Source of the DNA: Bacillota bacterium
GTDB taxonomy: Bacteria; Bacillota; Negativicutes; Sporomusales; Sporomusaceae
DNA: 64,000 nt
Assembly (NCBI GenBank): GCA_023388195.1
Contig: JAEWGR010000082.1
Span: 1-64,000, forward strand
Direction: 5' to 3'
Below, piece after piece: positions 8,225 to 17,432 of this stretch; the first letter of the stretch is position 1, and every line of letters begins with the position of its first letter. The position numbers and the translations under genes are program-made. The notes beneath the pieces are model-generated. The model saw nothing but the letters and a program-made list of their open reading frames with translations. It was not told where the DNA came from and did no database searches.

Positions 8225-9346
8225 CTAATTAACGACCATTGCCTCGAAACTGCTGATTCCCAACAGACTGTTGATCCGGTCCCTGATGGCTTCAGCAGTA
8301 CGCTGCCTTTGTAAAACTGAACTGACAATTTCCGGGCTGCCGGCAAAACGGGTCAATGCCGGCTTAAACCGCTCATGTAGAGCTACGATCCTGTCACCCT
8401 GGACTAATTTATCGGCAAGGAATACCACTGCCGTTTCATCAAGCACACAGTCCGGGCTAAACTCCAGGTCCATATGGGACGCTATAATCCCTGACAAGGC
8501 CGGAAAGCCCATACAGGCAAGCAGGCGCTTTCCCCGCCTGGAGTGATTCGGTTTGCCTTTGGCCAGATCATGGACAAGCCCGCCGGCAGCTACCAGGTCC
8601 TCATTAAGAGTCAGCCCCGCTTGCTTGAGCAGCCCGGTTATGCGCAGGCCGACCTCGGCAACTGCCTGCCCATGGCGCATTACCCGGCCATCGGCCTGAT
8701 ACCGGTGCAGCATGGCCAAACATTCGTCAGTTGTAGGTATTTCCTGCCGGGCATAAAAAGCCTGCAGTTGCTCATAATCATCAGGTGTGTCAATATCAAG
8801 CGCCACCCCCTGATCGGCCACCTTAACCTCGGCAGCGTCAACAGCAAACCGGTCGAGTATTCCCCGCAGACCGTCGGCGCCGGCATCGTTAAGAATAGCC
8901 CCGTAGCAGCGGCTGCTAATCAGCGGTGGATGCCCCCTCTGCCCGTTAAATACCGGGTAGACAACGGCAGGCGCCAATTGCCGGTAGGTCTGAACTAGTT
9001 GCCTGATCGTGTATTTTCGGAGCAGCGGGGTATCGCCAGGCAGCAGCAAAAAGGCATCGGCCTCACCGGCAAATGTTTTTAAACCGGCAACAACCGAAGA
9101 AAACATACCTTGCTCATAGTCGTGGTTCTCGACAATCCCAACCTGGTGCTGTTCCAGCACTGGCCGGAGTTCAGCGGCCCGGTGCCCGGCCACAACCCGG
9201 ATATCGTTGATTCCTCCCTGGCGCAGGCTGGTCACAGCTGTTTCAATGACTGTTTTATTCCCTAAGGGCAATAATGGCTTAAAAGCGCCCATACGTGATG
9301 AGAATCCTGCTGCCACCACCAGGCCGACAAGCCTATGCGGGCTCAT
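8225..9346 (-). CDS. MocA-like molybdenum cofactor nucleotidyltransferase fused to HD domain (DVU_1551-type)
   Basis: The 373-residue protein has two parts. Residues 1-200 are an NTP transferase like MocA/MobA: GLVVAAGFSSRMGAFKPLLPLG, LLLPGDTPLL and GHPPLIS. Residues 210-340 are an HD hydrolase-type domain with MLHRY, HGQAVAEVG, GGLVHDLAKGKPNHSRRG and SHMDLE. MocA joins CMP to molybdopterin to make MCD, the cofactor form used by the Mop-type aldehyde oxidoreductase of Desulfovibrio gigas, which fits the operon. The HD domain may hydrolyse a nucleotide or phosphate ester, but its target is unknown. It overlaps the xdhC-like gene by 14 bases. Confidence 0.88.
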   Translation of the reverse strand: MSPHRLVGLVVAAGFSSRMGAFKPLLPLGNKTVIETAVTSLRQGGINDIRVVAGHRAAELRPVLEQHQVGIVENHDYEQGMFSSVVAGLKTFAGEADAFLLLPGDTPLLRKYTIRQLVQTYRQLAPAVVYPVFNGQRGHPPLISSRCYGAILNDAGADGLRGILDRFAVDAAEVKVADQGVALDIDTPDDYEQLQAFYARQEIPTTDECLAMLHRYQADGRVMRHGQAVAEVGLRITGLLKQAGLTLNEDLVAAGGLVHDLAKGKPNHSRRGKRLLACMGFPALSGIIASHMDLEFSPDCVLDETAVVFLADKLVQGDRIVALHERFKPALTRFAGSPEIVSSVLQRQRTAEAIRDRINSLLGISSFEAMVVN

Positions 9347-10394
9347 TTTCCCGCCCAGCCCTGACCTGAATTAATTCGGCCACAATACTCACCGCTATTT
9401 CCTCCGGTGTTTCCGCCTCAATATGAATGCCAATAGGCGCATGCACCCGCTGCAGGTCTGCCGTTTTATAGCCTTTGGCCTGCAAATCGGCAAAAACAAG
9501 ATCCCGCTTTCTGCGGCTGCCGATCATGCCAATATAGCCCGCTTCCGTCTGCAGTACCTGTTCCAGCACAGTCTGATCATACAGATGCCCTCTCGTTACA
9601 ATGACCAGATACGAATCAGGGGTAACAGCCAGTGCCGGCAGGCAGGCAAAATTGTCGATGACCATAATATCGGCCTGGGGAAAACGGTCCTGACTGGCAA
9701 ACGCCGGCCGGTCATCAATCACCACCGTCTGGAAGCCTACCATGTCTGTCAGCCTGGCAATCTGTTGTGATACATGGCCGGCACCAAACAAATATACAAC
9801 ACTTGCCGGCCGGACAGGCTCGACAATAAACCGCCGGTTTTCCAGAACCTCAGCATGAAGGGAAATTTTGGCAGGACCGGCGGCCAGCTTACCCATCAAT
9901 TCCGGTTCGCACTGAAAGAGGCCGTGAATAGTACCGTCATGCCGGACCAGGCACTGCTGCCGCAGGTATTTTACCTGAACACCGGCCTGTTCAGGTATTA
10001 CAGAGGTGATCAGCCAGGCCTTCTGCTTCAGCTCAATGGCGGCAAGAATCTCTTTACAGACCTGACGGGTGCTGGCGTCGGCCGCATCGATATAATCAAT
10101 AAAAATTTCACCGGTGCCGCCGCAGATCATACCGGTACCGGCCGCATCAGTTCCGCTCAGATCAAATTTTTGCAGCCATGGCTGCCGGCTTTGGTGGCTT
10201 TGCTGTGCCAGAGCCAATGTTTCCGCCTCCAGGCGTCCGCCGCCCACCGTACCGGTCAGTGAACCGTCAGCCTGGACAATCATCTTGGCCCCGGCCGAAC
10301 GGGGAGCTGAACCTGCGTTATGAACAATGGTTGCCACAACGACATTCTCACCGCCGCCAAGCAATTGATTTAACTTCTGGTAAAACCGTTTCAT
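9333..10394 (-). CDS. XdhC-family molybdenum hydroxylase maturation protein
   Basis: The 353-residue protein has the XdhC N-terminal domain (VATIVHNAGSAPRSAGAKM, GTVGGGRLEAET, CGGTGEIFID) and the C-terminal Rossmann-type domain (VYLFGAGHVSQQIARL, VIDDRPAFAS, IVTRGHLYD, IGMIGSRRKR). XdhC proteins bind the molybdenum cofactor, receive the terminal sulfido ligand and insert the cofactor into xanthine/aldehyde oxidoreductases. The ATG at 10394 is preferred over a GTG six bases upstream because GGGGAGG is six bases from it. It sits next to the MocA-like and cysteine-desulfurase-like genes, its expected partners. Confidence 0.92.
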   Translation of the reverse strand: MKRFYQKLNQLLGGGENVVVATIVHNAGSAPRSAGAKMIVQADGSLTGTVGGGRLEAETLALAQQSHQSRQPWLQKFDLSGTDAAGTGMICGGTGEIFIDYIDAADASTRQVCKEILAAIELKQKAWLITSVIPEQAGVQVKYLRQQCLVRHDGTIHGLFQCEPELMGKLAAGPAKISLHAEVLENRRFIVEPVRPASVVYLFGAGHVSQQIARLTDMVGFQTVVIDDRPAFASQDRFPQADIMVIDNFACLPALAVTPDSYLVIVTRGHLYDQTVLEQVLQTEAGYIGMIGSRRKRDLVFADLQAKGYKTADLQRVHAPIGIHIEAETPEEIAVSIVAELIQVRAGRENEPA

Positions 10395-10440
10395 ATCCAC
10401 CCTCCCCTTCGTCTGACATCCGGGACTAAACTGCCTTACT

Positions 10441-10872
10441 TTATAAGCTATAGCCGTTAACTGCCAGAATGTCCCTGACTTTGTCCAGTGTCTGCATTAC
10501 CAGCTGTGGACAGCGAGCCATCCGGTTGGCAGGATTGCCCTCTAAAATTTCCTGGCAATTAATACTCCCATACCGGGAAAGGTTCTCTTGTTCAAACCAT
10601 TCCACAAGCTCTCTGATCATATCATTTAGACGGCTGTCTTCCATTTCCTCCATTGTCCCTTTGCCGGCATAAAGGCCGATCAGGCAGGCACCGCCGGTCA
10701 AAGCACCGCAGGTTTTACCGCAGAAACCCAGCCCGCCAACTAACCCCGACATGGCCCTCACTACATCCGGATTCTCTTTGCCCTGAGCCTCCAGACCGAT
10801 AATAAGCAGGATTTGGCTGCAGTAAAACCCGGCCTGTGATAATTCCATCAGCTTAAAGAATGTTTCTGTCAT
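10441..10872 (-). CDS. C-GCAxxG-C-C family redox protein (DVU_1555-type)
   Basis: From the ATG at 10872 (GGAGGGAG just upstream) the product has 143 residues. It shows the spaced cysteine pattern of C_GCAxxG_C_C proteins: YCSQILLI, then FCGKTCGALTGGACLIGLY, then further cysteines in INCQEI and ARCPQLV. The family is thought to bind a metal or redox centre, but no biochemical role is settled. It lies between the xdhC-like gene and an 85-residue protein gene. As I recall, DVU_1555 in the Desulfovibrio aldehyde oxidoreductase operon is the equivalent. Confidence 0.85.
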   Translation of the reverse strand: MTETFFKLMELSQAGFYCSQILLIIGLEAQGKENPDVVRAMSGLVGGLGFCGKTCGALTGGACLIGLYAGKGTMEEMEDSRLNDMIRELVEWFEQENLSRYGSINCQEILEGNPANRMARCPQLVMQTLDKVRDILAVNGYSL

Positions 10873-10883
10873 CGTCTCCCTCC

Positions 10884-11141
10884 TCAACTGCACCGTGGCT
10901 GATCCGGCCCCCGGCCGAACAAACCGCTGAGTTTGGCGAGAGCCGTTTCCGACAAGAGACTAATCTGGGTCGGGACAGCATCCATTGTCTCCCCATATAA
11001 AACAATCCCATTATCGTTTTCCAGGTACCGGACCGGCAGGCTGCGCCTGAACGTTTTGCCGGTGGTTTTGTCGGTAACCTCCACAATAATAAAGTCAGCT
11101 TCAATTTTATCTGTAGCAACCTGCTGCTCTTGCTCTTTCAT
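10884..11141 (-). CDS. Small hypothetical protein in aldehyde oxidoreductase operon
   Basis: An 85-residue soluble protein starting at the ATG at 11141, with GGGAG eight bases upstream. It reads as beta-rich: DFIIVEVTDKTTGKTFRRSLPVRYLENDNGIVLYGE, then a helical ending. No cysteine motif except one near the C-terminus and no recognised domain. The gene lies 11 bases ahead of the C-GCAxxG-C-C gene and 29 bases after the zinc-ribbon gene, so it is part of the operon. Function unknown. Confidence 0.68.
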   Translation of the reverse strand: MKEQEQQVATDKIEADFIIVEVTDKTTGKTFRRSLPVRYLENDNGIVLYGETMDAVPTQISLLSETALAKLSGLFGRGPDQPRCS

Positions 11142-11170
11142 GCTCTCAACTCCCAAAGAAAAGCTTATTT

Positions 11171-11341
11171 TTACTTTCCCTGCGCCAGTATTAACCGCGA
11201 CCCCATACCACATTTCGGACAGGCCCGTCCCTCCTGCGTATTTTGGCAGTTACTGCAATAGATGGTAAAGCACCGGCAGCATTGATATAAGGGCCCGCTG
11301 GTTATCGGTGCCTGACAGCGCGGACATAGTTGATCAGTCAT
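11171..11341 (-). CDS. 56-residue zinc-ribbon-type protein
   Basis: From the ATG at 11341 (AAAGGA eight bases upstream) the product is a 56-residue protein packed with paired cysteines: LCPRCQ, YQCCRCF, YCSNCQ and ACPKCG. This is a double zinc-ribbon or rubredoxin-like pattern. It follows the methyltransferase gene directly. It may bind zinc or iron and act as an adapter or electron carrier for the oxidoreductase; inference only. An alternative start nine bases upstream lacks spacing for a ribosome binding site. Confidence 0.75.
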   Translation of the reverse strand: MTDQLCPRCQAPITSGPLYQCCRCFTIYCSNCQNTQEGRACPKCGMGSRLILAQGK

Positions 11342-11346
11342 AAAAT

Positions 11347-11973
11347 TCATCCTTTCGTTTGGCATTTTTCAGCCATCAGTAAAAAATATCCCATTTGTTT
11401 GTTCATCTTGCCATTTGCTGTGCATTGCCAAAGCTCTTCCATTGAACCACACTGCATAAGAAAACAGGCCACAAATTCACGTAAATAAGCCGTCTGATCT
11501 TCCCATACCAGGATGCGAAAGCCCGCATCCTCCAGTTGATTTTTTAGTTCGCCGCCCGGAGCGGCGTTATCAGTACAAGCTGCCTCCGCCTTACGTACAT
11601 ACAAGTCAGTAATCACCAGTTTTCCCCTGGCGGCAAGTATCCGGTATATCTCGGCCAAAACCCTGCCCCTATCCTCCATAACCGACAGGCTGCATTCAGC
11701 CAGTGCCCCGTCCATTGAGGCTGTAGCAAAGGGTAACGTTTCGCCGGCCGCCCGGATAAGGGGTAAGCCGGGTACACGGGCCCGCCCCTGTGCCAGCCGT
11801 GACTCGTCCAGATCTATGCCCACAGCCTGTAAGCCGCAGGTATTACATAAGTATTCCACAGTCTGACCGGTGCCGCAGCCAATATCGACAACCCGGGCCC
11901 CCGGCGCAAAGGCTGCACATTCGATAACCCGCTTAGTCAGAGGCAACCCGCCGGGATGCTGATGAATCATCAC
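11347..11973 (-). CDS. Class I SAM-dependent methyltransferase (DVU_1556-type)
   Basis: The 208-residue protein shows the Rossmann methyltransferase motif I VVDIGCGTGQTVEYL (about residue 34) and VGIDLDESRL. Motif IV-like LAECSLSVMED and LVITDLYV complete the fold. It resembles ubiquinone/menaquinone-type methyltransferases but its operon position points to a step specific to the aldehyde oxidoreductase system. Its start overlaps the preceding small redox protein gene by four bases. The methyl acceptor is unknown. Confidence 0.85.
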   Translation of the reverse strand: MMIHQHPGGLPLTKRVIECAAFAPGARVVDIGCGTGQTVEYLCNTCGLQAVGIDLDESRLAQGRARVPGLPLIRAAGETLPFATASMDGALAECSLSVMEDRGRVLAEIYRILAARGKLVITDLYVRKAEAACTDNAAPGGELKNQLEDAGFRILVWEDQTAYLREFVACFLMQCGSMEELWQCTANGKMNKQMGYFLLMAEKCQTKG

Positions 11974-12182
11974 TTATCCTCCAATGCGGATTCTACCTGC
12001 TTCATCTTCCCGTTAGCCAGTTCCTCCGGTATATATACCAAGCCACAGGCCGAACATCGATACAGCTCCACCGGAAAGCTGCTTTCCAGGTAGGACAGCG
12101 TCACTTGCCCCAATGTCAGTTCAATATTACATTTTACACAAACAATAACCAGTTGCTGCTGCTGAACTTTGTAAGCACTCAT
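11970..12182 (-). CDS. Small CxxC redox/zinc protein (DVU_1557-type)
   Basis: A 70-residue protein with two CxxC pairs: VCVKCN near residue 15 and YRCSACGLVYIPEEL near residue 43. The spacing is that of a zinc-ribbon or rubredoxin-like fold. It lies between the large flavin/iron-sulfur gene (15 bases) and the methyltransferase gene (four-base overlap). As I recall, DVU_1557 in the Desulfovibrio operon is annotated as a redox protein of this type. Whether it carries iron or zinc cannot be seen from sequence. Confidence 0.8.
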   Translation of the reverse strand: MSAYKVQQQQLVIVCVKCNIELTLGQVTLSYLESSFPVELYRCSACGLVYIPEELANGKMKQVESALEDK

Positions 12183-12197
12183 CTGCTGTCTCCTCCA

Positions 12198-14504
12198 CTA
12201 GCTGGTAATGACAAGTCGGTGGCAATAGGCATTTTTCACGACAAAACCGTCAGCCTGGGGCAGATATTCAACCCAATAGGTCACATTGACCGGCTGAAAA
12301 TAAGCTATATAATAGCCGGAGGCAGGATCCTTAAGCTTTTCACCACTGGTCTCCGCGTGTTCAATCACCCGGGTCACATCGTCAATAAGAATCCGTCTTT
12401 CTTCCATAACCCGGAGCACATCCGCGGGAATGGTCACTTGGCATTTTGCCTGTGCCGCTACCCCCGGTTCCCCCCATACCTCCTGCAGCAGCGTTGTCTT
12501 CAACCGGGAGCGGTTTTCCTGACGGGCTGAATAACCGGGACCTGGCTGGTCCGCATGAACATGACCGAAGATTACATCCAGCAGATAGAAGGCCCGCTTG
12601 CCCTGGCTGGCAAAATTATCACGGCACATCACACAATAGGTCAGGAAGTCTGATTCACTCTCCCCGATCCGCCGCCGGATTACCTTATGAGCCACTTCCT
12701 GATTGGCATATATCATTAAGCCACCATAACCGCAGCAGACAGTAGTCTCCCTGTTCAGCGGCAGTTCCTCCGCCTGCAGCCCCAGCTTGGCCATAATGCT
12801 GCGCACACTGTTTTGCAATTCAGCCTCATCCCGGGTCGTGCAGCTATCATGAATGGCCAGTTTCTGCCCAATACCGGCTGCCTCTGTACCGGCTGGCAAA
12901 CCAATACGGTCAAGTACCGTCCACAAGCTCTCAGCTGCCATATCCGGAAAATGGTGCTTAAACAGCCTATAGCAGCTTGGGCAGGCGGTAATAATCCGGG
13001 GTCTCCCTAACTCTTGCCAGGTTTGACCGATAACGCGGAGCGTTTCCTGGTATTCCTGCTCTTGCCCGGCCCATTTGGCCGGAGCCCCGCAGCACCCCAG
13101 CATCAGCCCAACCCCGCCAGCTATTTTTTCACATAAAAACCGGTAAACCTGACTCACAGACTGAGGCGATGACGCCGCCAGCTGGCAGCCGGGGTAAAAT
13201 ACAACCGCACTGGCAGTAAAACCTGGCTGATGCCGGGCCAGAGCACAGTGGTCACTATTGCTGAACTGCATATCCTGCAGGGCAAACTCATGGGTTGACG
13301 GCGGCATTTTCCCTTTGTCCACCATTATTTGCCGCGCCTGCTGGCACACCTCGCCCATATTTAATTTACCCGGGCAGACTTGCTCGCACAGGCCGCACAA
13401 GCTGCAGGAATTTATCATTTTATTGGCATGATGAATGCCCATTACAATCGATAAGTTATTATATATTTCGCGCACATACCGCTTGGGATAAGCCCGGTAA
13501 TGGGCCAGATATTCACAGACTTTAACACATTCCAGACACTGGCATACCAGGCAGCGGGCGGCTTCCGCCCCGGCTTCCTCGCTGGTATAACCGGTATCAG
13601 GCGCAGCTGCACATACCATCGGCTGAGGTTTTACACCGGTGATGTTGGTATAAAGGGTGCTTCTGTATGGCCCTTCCGTGTCCCGGTTGGCGGTCAGGGA
13701 GGCGTTCTGAAACAAGCGGTCAATGGAGATTGCCGCCACCTTGCCGTCGGCAATTGAGAAAATTGCCGAATAAGCGTTGGCCGCACGGCGGAGACTGCCA
13801 CCGGCAAAAACCTTGCTGTTGCTTGTTGCCAGCGATAAGGGCTCGACCATAATCGCCCCCGCAGCATCCAGCTGGAGATCCAGTTGTAAATAAGCGGCCT
13901 GTTTGCCGGTTGCCAGATAAATGGCATCAAATTCCGGATACAGGCTGTCTAATCCCGTAACCGGCATAGCAGTCCTGATGGTCAGCGGCAGTTTTTGCAG
14001 CATGGCTAAATCAGCCTCAATGACCGACAGGGGTAATGTATTTCCCGGAAATGACCGGATACTGCCCCCCAGCAGGGCCGCAGCTTCAAAAACAGTCACT
14101 TGGTACCCTTTGCGGGCCAGTTCCACGGCGGCAGTTAAACCACTCAGTCCGGCACCAACAACCGCCACTTTCTGTTGTTTGGGCAGCGGCAGCAACATCT
14201 TAGGCATACTTGTATTGTTATCAACACATACCTTTTCCAACGCCCGGACAAAAACAGGCTCATCCACTTCGTTACGCTTACAGGCCTGCTGACAGGGTTG
14301 TTCACAAATCCGGCTGATAATGCCCGGAAAAGGGATTATCCGGTGTAACAAGGCAAAACCTGCCGTATAGTCTCCCTTACGCACAGCAGTAACGATTCCC
14401 CGGACATCGACATGAACAGGGCAGGCGGCCGTACAGCCAGGCGGATTTTCCTGTACACATTTTGCTTCCCGCTGACGCAGTAGTTTCTGATCCACACCGC
14501 TCAT
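12198..14504 (-). CDS. FAD-dependent oxidoreductase fused to iron-sulfur and CCG domains
   Basis: This 768-residue protein is a multidomain electron-transfer enzyme. Residues 15-90 form a GltD-like [4Fe-4S] region (CTAACPVHVDV, CEQPCQQACKR). Residues 110-300 bind FAD with the GxGxxG of VAVVGAGLSGLTAAVEL. Residues 315-395 hold cysteine motifs CLVCQCLECVKVC and CSLCGLCEQVCPG for two clusters. Residues 430-630 are a CCG/HdrD-like half: YPGCQ, MLGCCGAPAKW, TACPSCYRLF, VCCGYGGLM. A C-terminal tail of about 100 residues follows. It is the likely electron acceptor of the aldehyde oxidoreductase encoded just upstream, passing electrons to NAD(P), a quinone or a thiol/disulfide partner; the acceptor is unknown. 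It does not look truncated or frameshifted. Confidence 0.82.
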   Translation of the reverse strand: MSGVDQKLLRQREAKCVQENPPGCTAACPVHVDVRGIVTAVRKGDYTAGFALLHRIIPFPGIISRICEQPCQQACKRNEVDEPVFVRALEKVCVDNNTSMPKMLLPLPKQQKVAVVGAGLSGLTAAVELARKGYQVTVFEAAALLGGSIRSFPGNTLPLSVIEADLAMLQKLPLTIRTAMPVTGLDSLYPEFDAIYLATGKQAAYLQLDLQLDAAGAIMVEPLSLATSNSKVFAGGSLRRAANAYSAIFSIADGKVAAISIDRLFQNASLTANRDTEGPYRSTLYTNITGVKPQPMVCAAAPDTGYTSEEAGAEAARCLVCQCLECVKVCEYLAHYRAYPKRYVREIYNNLSIVMGIHHANKMINSCSLCGLCEQVCPGKLNMGEVCQQARQIMVDKGKMPPSTHEFALQDMQFSNSDHCALARHQPGFTASAVVFYPGCQLAASSPQSVSQVYRFLCEKIAGGVGLMLGCCGAPAKWAGQEQEYQETLRVIGQTWQELGRPRIITACPSCYRLFKHHFPDMAAESLWTVLDRIGLPAGTEAAGIGQKLAIHDSCTTRDEAELQNSVRSIMAKLGLQAEELPLNRETTVCCGYGGLMIYANQEVAHKVIRRRIGESESDFLTYCVMCRDNFASQGKRAFYLLDVIFGHVHADQPGPGYSARQENRSRLKTTLLQEVWGEPGVAAQAKCQVTIPADVLRVMEERRILIDDVTRVIEHAETSGEKLKDPASGYYIAYFQPVNVTYWVEYLPQADGFVVKNAYCHRLVITS

Positions 14505-14525
14505 CCTTTCCCTGGTACAGGGAAA

Positions 14526-14571
14526 CCTAAAACGAACTGAAAGCCAGGCCGGTTTTCCAGTTCGTTTTAGG
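14526..14571 (-). terminator. 14-bp inverted repeat between mop-like gene and maturation genes
   Basis: A perfect 14-base stem, CCTAAAACGAACTG with CAGTTCGTTTTAGG, encloses an 18-base loop. It sits in the only sizeable gap between the aldehyde oxidoreductase gene (ends 14596) and the large flavoprotein gene (starts 14504). There is no long T run, so it is more likely an attenuator, pause or mRNA 3'-end stabiliser that lets the structural gene be expressed above the accessory genes. Confidence 0.65.
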
Positions 14572-14595
14572 CCTATACAAATTCTTTATTTTTTA

Positions 14596-17352
14596 TTACT
14601 TGCTGCCGGCAGCCTCCTGCTTGGCACTAAGCGCTTCCAGACCGGCTTTAATTTTTTCCGGCAGGGCAGGTACCGCATAAATGCGGACACCGCAGGCATT
14701 ATAGACAGCATTCAGTATTGCCGGATGGGGTGCGGTTAACGGTCCTTCGCCAACACCGGCTGCCCCATACGGACCATGCTCCCGGGGAGTAATATTGTAA
14801 ATAATATCCATTTCATCCGGTATATCCTGCACAAAGGGGAAACCACACGCCACCAGATTAGTATGTTTCTTAAGGTCTTCAAAATCTTCTGTCAGGGCCA
14901 GGCCAATCCCTTGCGCCAGGCCGCCATAGATCTGACCGTCAGTAGTTGCTTTATTGGTGATTGTACCAATATCGGCAATTGTGGTAAATTTGACGACCTT
15001 GGCCTTGCCGGTCTTGATATCAACCTCAACCTCCGGCATAAATACTTCATACATATAGACAGCGAACGGATTCCCTTTGGCAGTCTCCGGGTCGCAGTCA
15101 GAGCACATGGAGGCCGCCCATTTGCCATCATAACGGAGAGGGATATTTTCGGCCACCATTTCATCATAGGTACGGAAAGTGCCATCCGGTTTCCGCATAG
15201 CATTTACCAACATTTCGCACCCAACCCGGATAGCGTTCCCGGTCATAACGTTTTGCCGGCTGCCGCCTGACGGGCCGCTGGCCGGGGTAAAGGCCATGTC
15301 ATTCATCACCAGTTTGATTTGTTCCGGTGTGATCCCCATCTGACGAAGGGTTTCATGGGCATGGGTTAAGGCAGCAAGGTCGGCGCCCTGGCCGTGATCC
15401 TGCCAGGATGATCCTACCGAAACACCCTGCGGAGTCAGCTCAATCCAGGCCTGCGAGCCATCAGGACCGTCAAGACCGCAGCCATAAATCCCGAGTGACA
15501 AGCCTACACCACGTTTTTTCTCAGGTGTCGACAGCTCCTGGCACCGTTGTTTTGCTTCTTTCCATAATGGCCGCAGCGTATTAAACATATTCTCAAAGCA
15601 GAATACTTCCGGCACTTGTTGGGTTGGTGTCGTATCACCAGGCCGGTAGATATTTTTAAACCGGAATTCCAGCGGATCCATCCCCAGTTTTTCCGCCAGT
15701 TCATCGATCGCAATTTCAGAAGCCAGGAATGCTTGCGGTGAACCGTAGGCCCGGAAGGCAGAACCCCAGGCGTGATTGGTGCAAACAGTACGCCCTTTCC
15801 CGCGGATATTGGGTATATTATAACCGGCGCCGGTAAACTGGGCCTGACGCAGTGTGGCTAAATCCCCGAACTCACTGTATGGGCCATGATCCATTGCCCA
15901 GTCAGTTTCCAAGGCCAGCAGCTTGCCGGTTGCTTTATCGGCGGCAATTTTGCATTTCATAAATACGGGCGAACGTTTGCCGGTATAAGTGATCATTTGA
16001 TGCATGTTAAAGTTGAGCGAAACCGGTTTGCCTGTAGCTAAACAGGCCACACCCAGTAAAGCCTCGTTAGTCGGACTGAACTTATAGCCGAAGGTAGCGC
16101 CTGTCGGGTTGGCGACAAGCCGCAGTTTGTCCGGTTCAATGCCGATTCCCGGGCAAATCATGGCATGGTGTAGATGCAGGGCAATACTCTTGGAATGAAT
16201 GGTCAGGCGGCCCTCTTCATCAAAGTAAGCAGACCCGCAGTCAGGCTCAAGCGCCATATGCGGCTGCCGGCTGCAGTAGGTGTCAACCTCAACGCTTACC
16301 ACATCCGGACTATCCATAATTGGTTTGGTGTCTGCGCCCTTGACAATACCCTGTTCAAAATAAGCATTAGGCACGCCCGGATGGATTTCAATGGCATCAG
16401 GAGCCATGGCGGCCGGGGCGCTCATGTAGGCAGGCAGCACTTCCAGGTCGACAATAACTTTCTTGGCCGCTTCCCGGGCATGTTCTTCCGTATCGGCACA
16501 CACGATAGCAATCGCATCACCATACTGGAATACTTTTTCATCGCACAGAATCGGCCGGTCCCAGCCATCGCCTTTATTGGTCGGGAAAGTAATCAGACCG
16601 GTAATCCGGTTTTTACCTTTTACATCTTTATGGGTAACAACTTTATAAACACCAGGCATCTTTTCCGCTTCCGACGTATCAATGCCCTTAATATTAGCGT
16701 GAGATACTTCAGCCTGGACCAACGCCAGCCGGAGCGTTCCCGCCGGCATCTGTAAGGCAACATCGGCCCCAAAATCCCAGGTACCGGTAACCTTCTGCAA
16801 GGCAGATGGACGGTGGTAGGTAGTACCATAGATTTTATTGCCAACAGGCTGATACATCAGTTCTTCCTTGCGCATTTCACCGCGAACCACTTTCGCAGCG
16901 GCCATTACGGCATCCACCAGCGGTTTATACCCTGTGCAGCGGCAGGCATTCCGGTTTTTCTGGAACCAGTTGCGAACATCTTCCCGGCTGGGATTGGGGT
17001 TTTCATCAAGCAGAACCTTCGCCGACAGGATAAAGCCGGGGCTGCAGAAACCGCATTGGGCGCAGCCATAAGCCATCCAGGCAACTTGCAGCGGATGAAG
17101 ATTATTGGGCGTAGCCAGACCTTCAATGGTAGTTACATTCGCTTCATCAGGCACTCGTTTCATTTTCACAACACAGGATCTTACTACCCTGCCGTCGAGA
17201 ATAATGGAACAGGTACCGCATTGCCCCTGATTACAGCCGACTTTGCAGCCGGTCAGCAGCAGCTGTTCCCTGAGCACACTGGCCAGACTGGCTTCGGTGT
17301 CAACAATTAATGTTCTGGGTAAACCATTGATATTCAACACTTTTTTTTGCAT
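14596..17352 (-). CDS. Molybdopterin-dependent aldehyde oxidoreductase (Mop-type)
   Basis: From the ATG at 17352 (AGGAGAG upstream) the enzyme has 918 residues, close to the 907 of Desulfovibrio gigas Mop. The plant-type [2Fe-2S] domain carries GCKVGCNQGQCGTC and RSC (residues 35-60). The second [2Fe-2S] domain carries GCAQCGFCSPG and NACRCTGY (about 97-137). The rest is the molybdenum-binding domain, and the catalytic glutamate region is GAAGVGEGPLTAPHP near the C-terminus. No FAD domain is present, as expected for this class. It oxidises aldehydes to carboxylic acids with water as oxygen source. All known helper types (MocA-like, XdhC-like, desulfurase-like) are encoded downstream. An upstream extension lacks a ribosome binding site and overlaps the previous gene. 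Confidence 0.93.
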   Translation of the reverse strand: MQKKVLNINGLPRTLIVDTEASLASVLREQLLLTGCKVGCNQGQCGTCSIILDGRVVRSCVVKMKRVPDEANVTTIEGLATPNNLHPLQVAWMAYGCAQCGFCSPGFILSAKVLLDENPNPSREDVRNWFQKNRNACRCTGYKPLVDAVMAAAKVVRGEMRKEELMYQPVGNKIYGTTYHRPSALQKVTGTWDFGADVALQMPAGTLRLALVQAEVSHANIKGIDTSEAEKMPGVYKVVTHKDVKGKNRITGLITFPTNKGDGWDRPILCDEKVFQYGDAIAIVCADTEEHAREAAKKVIVDLEVLPAYMSAPAAMAPDAIEIHPGVPNAYFEQGIVKGADTKPIMDSPDVVSVEVDTYCSRQPHMALEPDCGSAYFDEEGRLTIHSKSIALHLHHAMICPGIGIEPDKLRLVANPTGATFGYKFSPTNEALLGVACLATGKPVSLNFNMHQMITYTGKRSPVFMKCKIAADKATGKLLALETDWAMDHGPYSEFGDLATLRQAQFTGAGYNIPNIRGKGRTVCTNHAWGSAFRAYGSPQAFLASEIAIDELAEKLGMDPLEFRFKNIYRPGDTTPTQQVPEVFCFENMFNTLRPLWKEAKQRCQELSTPEKKRGVGLSLGIYGCGLDGPDGSQAWIELTPQGVSVGSSWQDHGQGADLAALTHAHETLRQMGITPEQIKLVMNDMAFTPASGPSGGSRQNVMTGNAIRVGCEMLVNAMRKPDGTFRTYDEMVAENIPLRYDGKWAASMCSDCDPETAKGNPFAVYMYEVFMPEVEVDIKTGKAKVVKFTTIADIGTITNKATTDGQIYGGLAQGIGLALTEDFEDLKKHTNLVACGFPFVQDIPDEMDIIYNITPREHGPYGAAGVGEGPLTAPHPAILNAVYNACGVRIYAVPALPEKIKAGLEALSAKQEAAGSK

Positions 17353-17432
17353 CTGTTTCTTCTCTCCTTTACTCAATAACCTATATCTCAGAGGACTGTT
17401 ATTCCCCGAAATACGCATTGCACGGACCTTTT

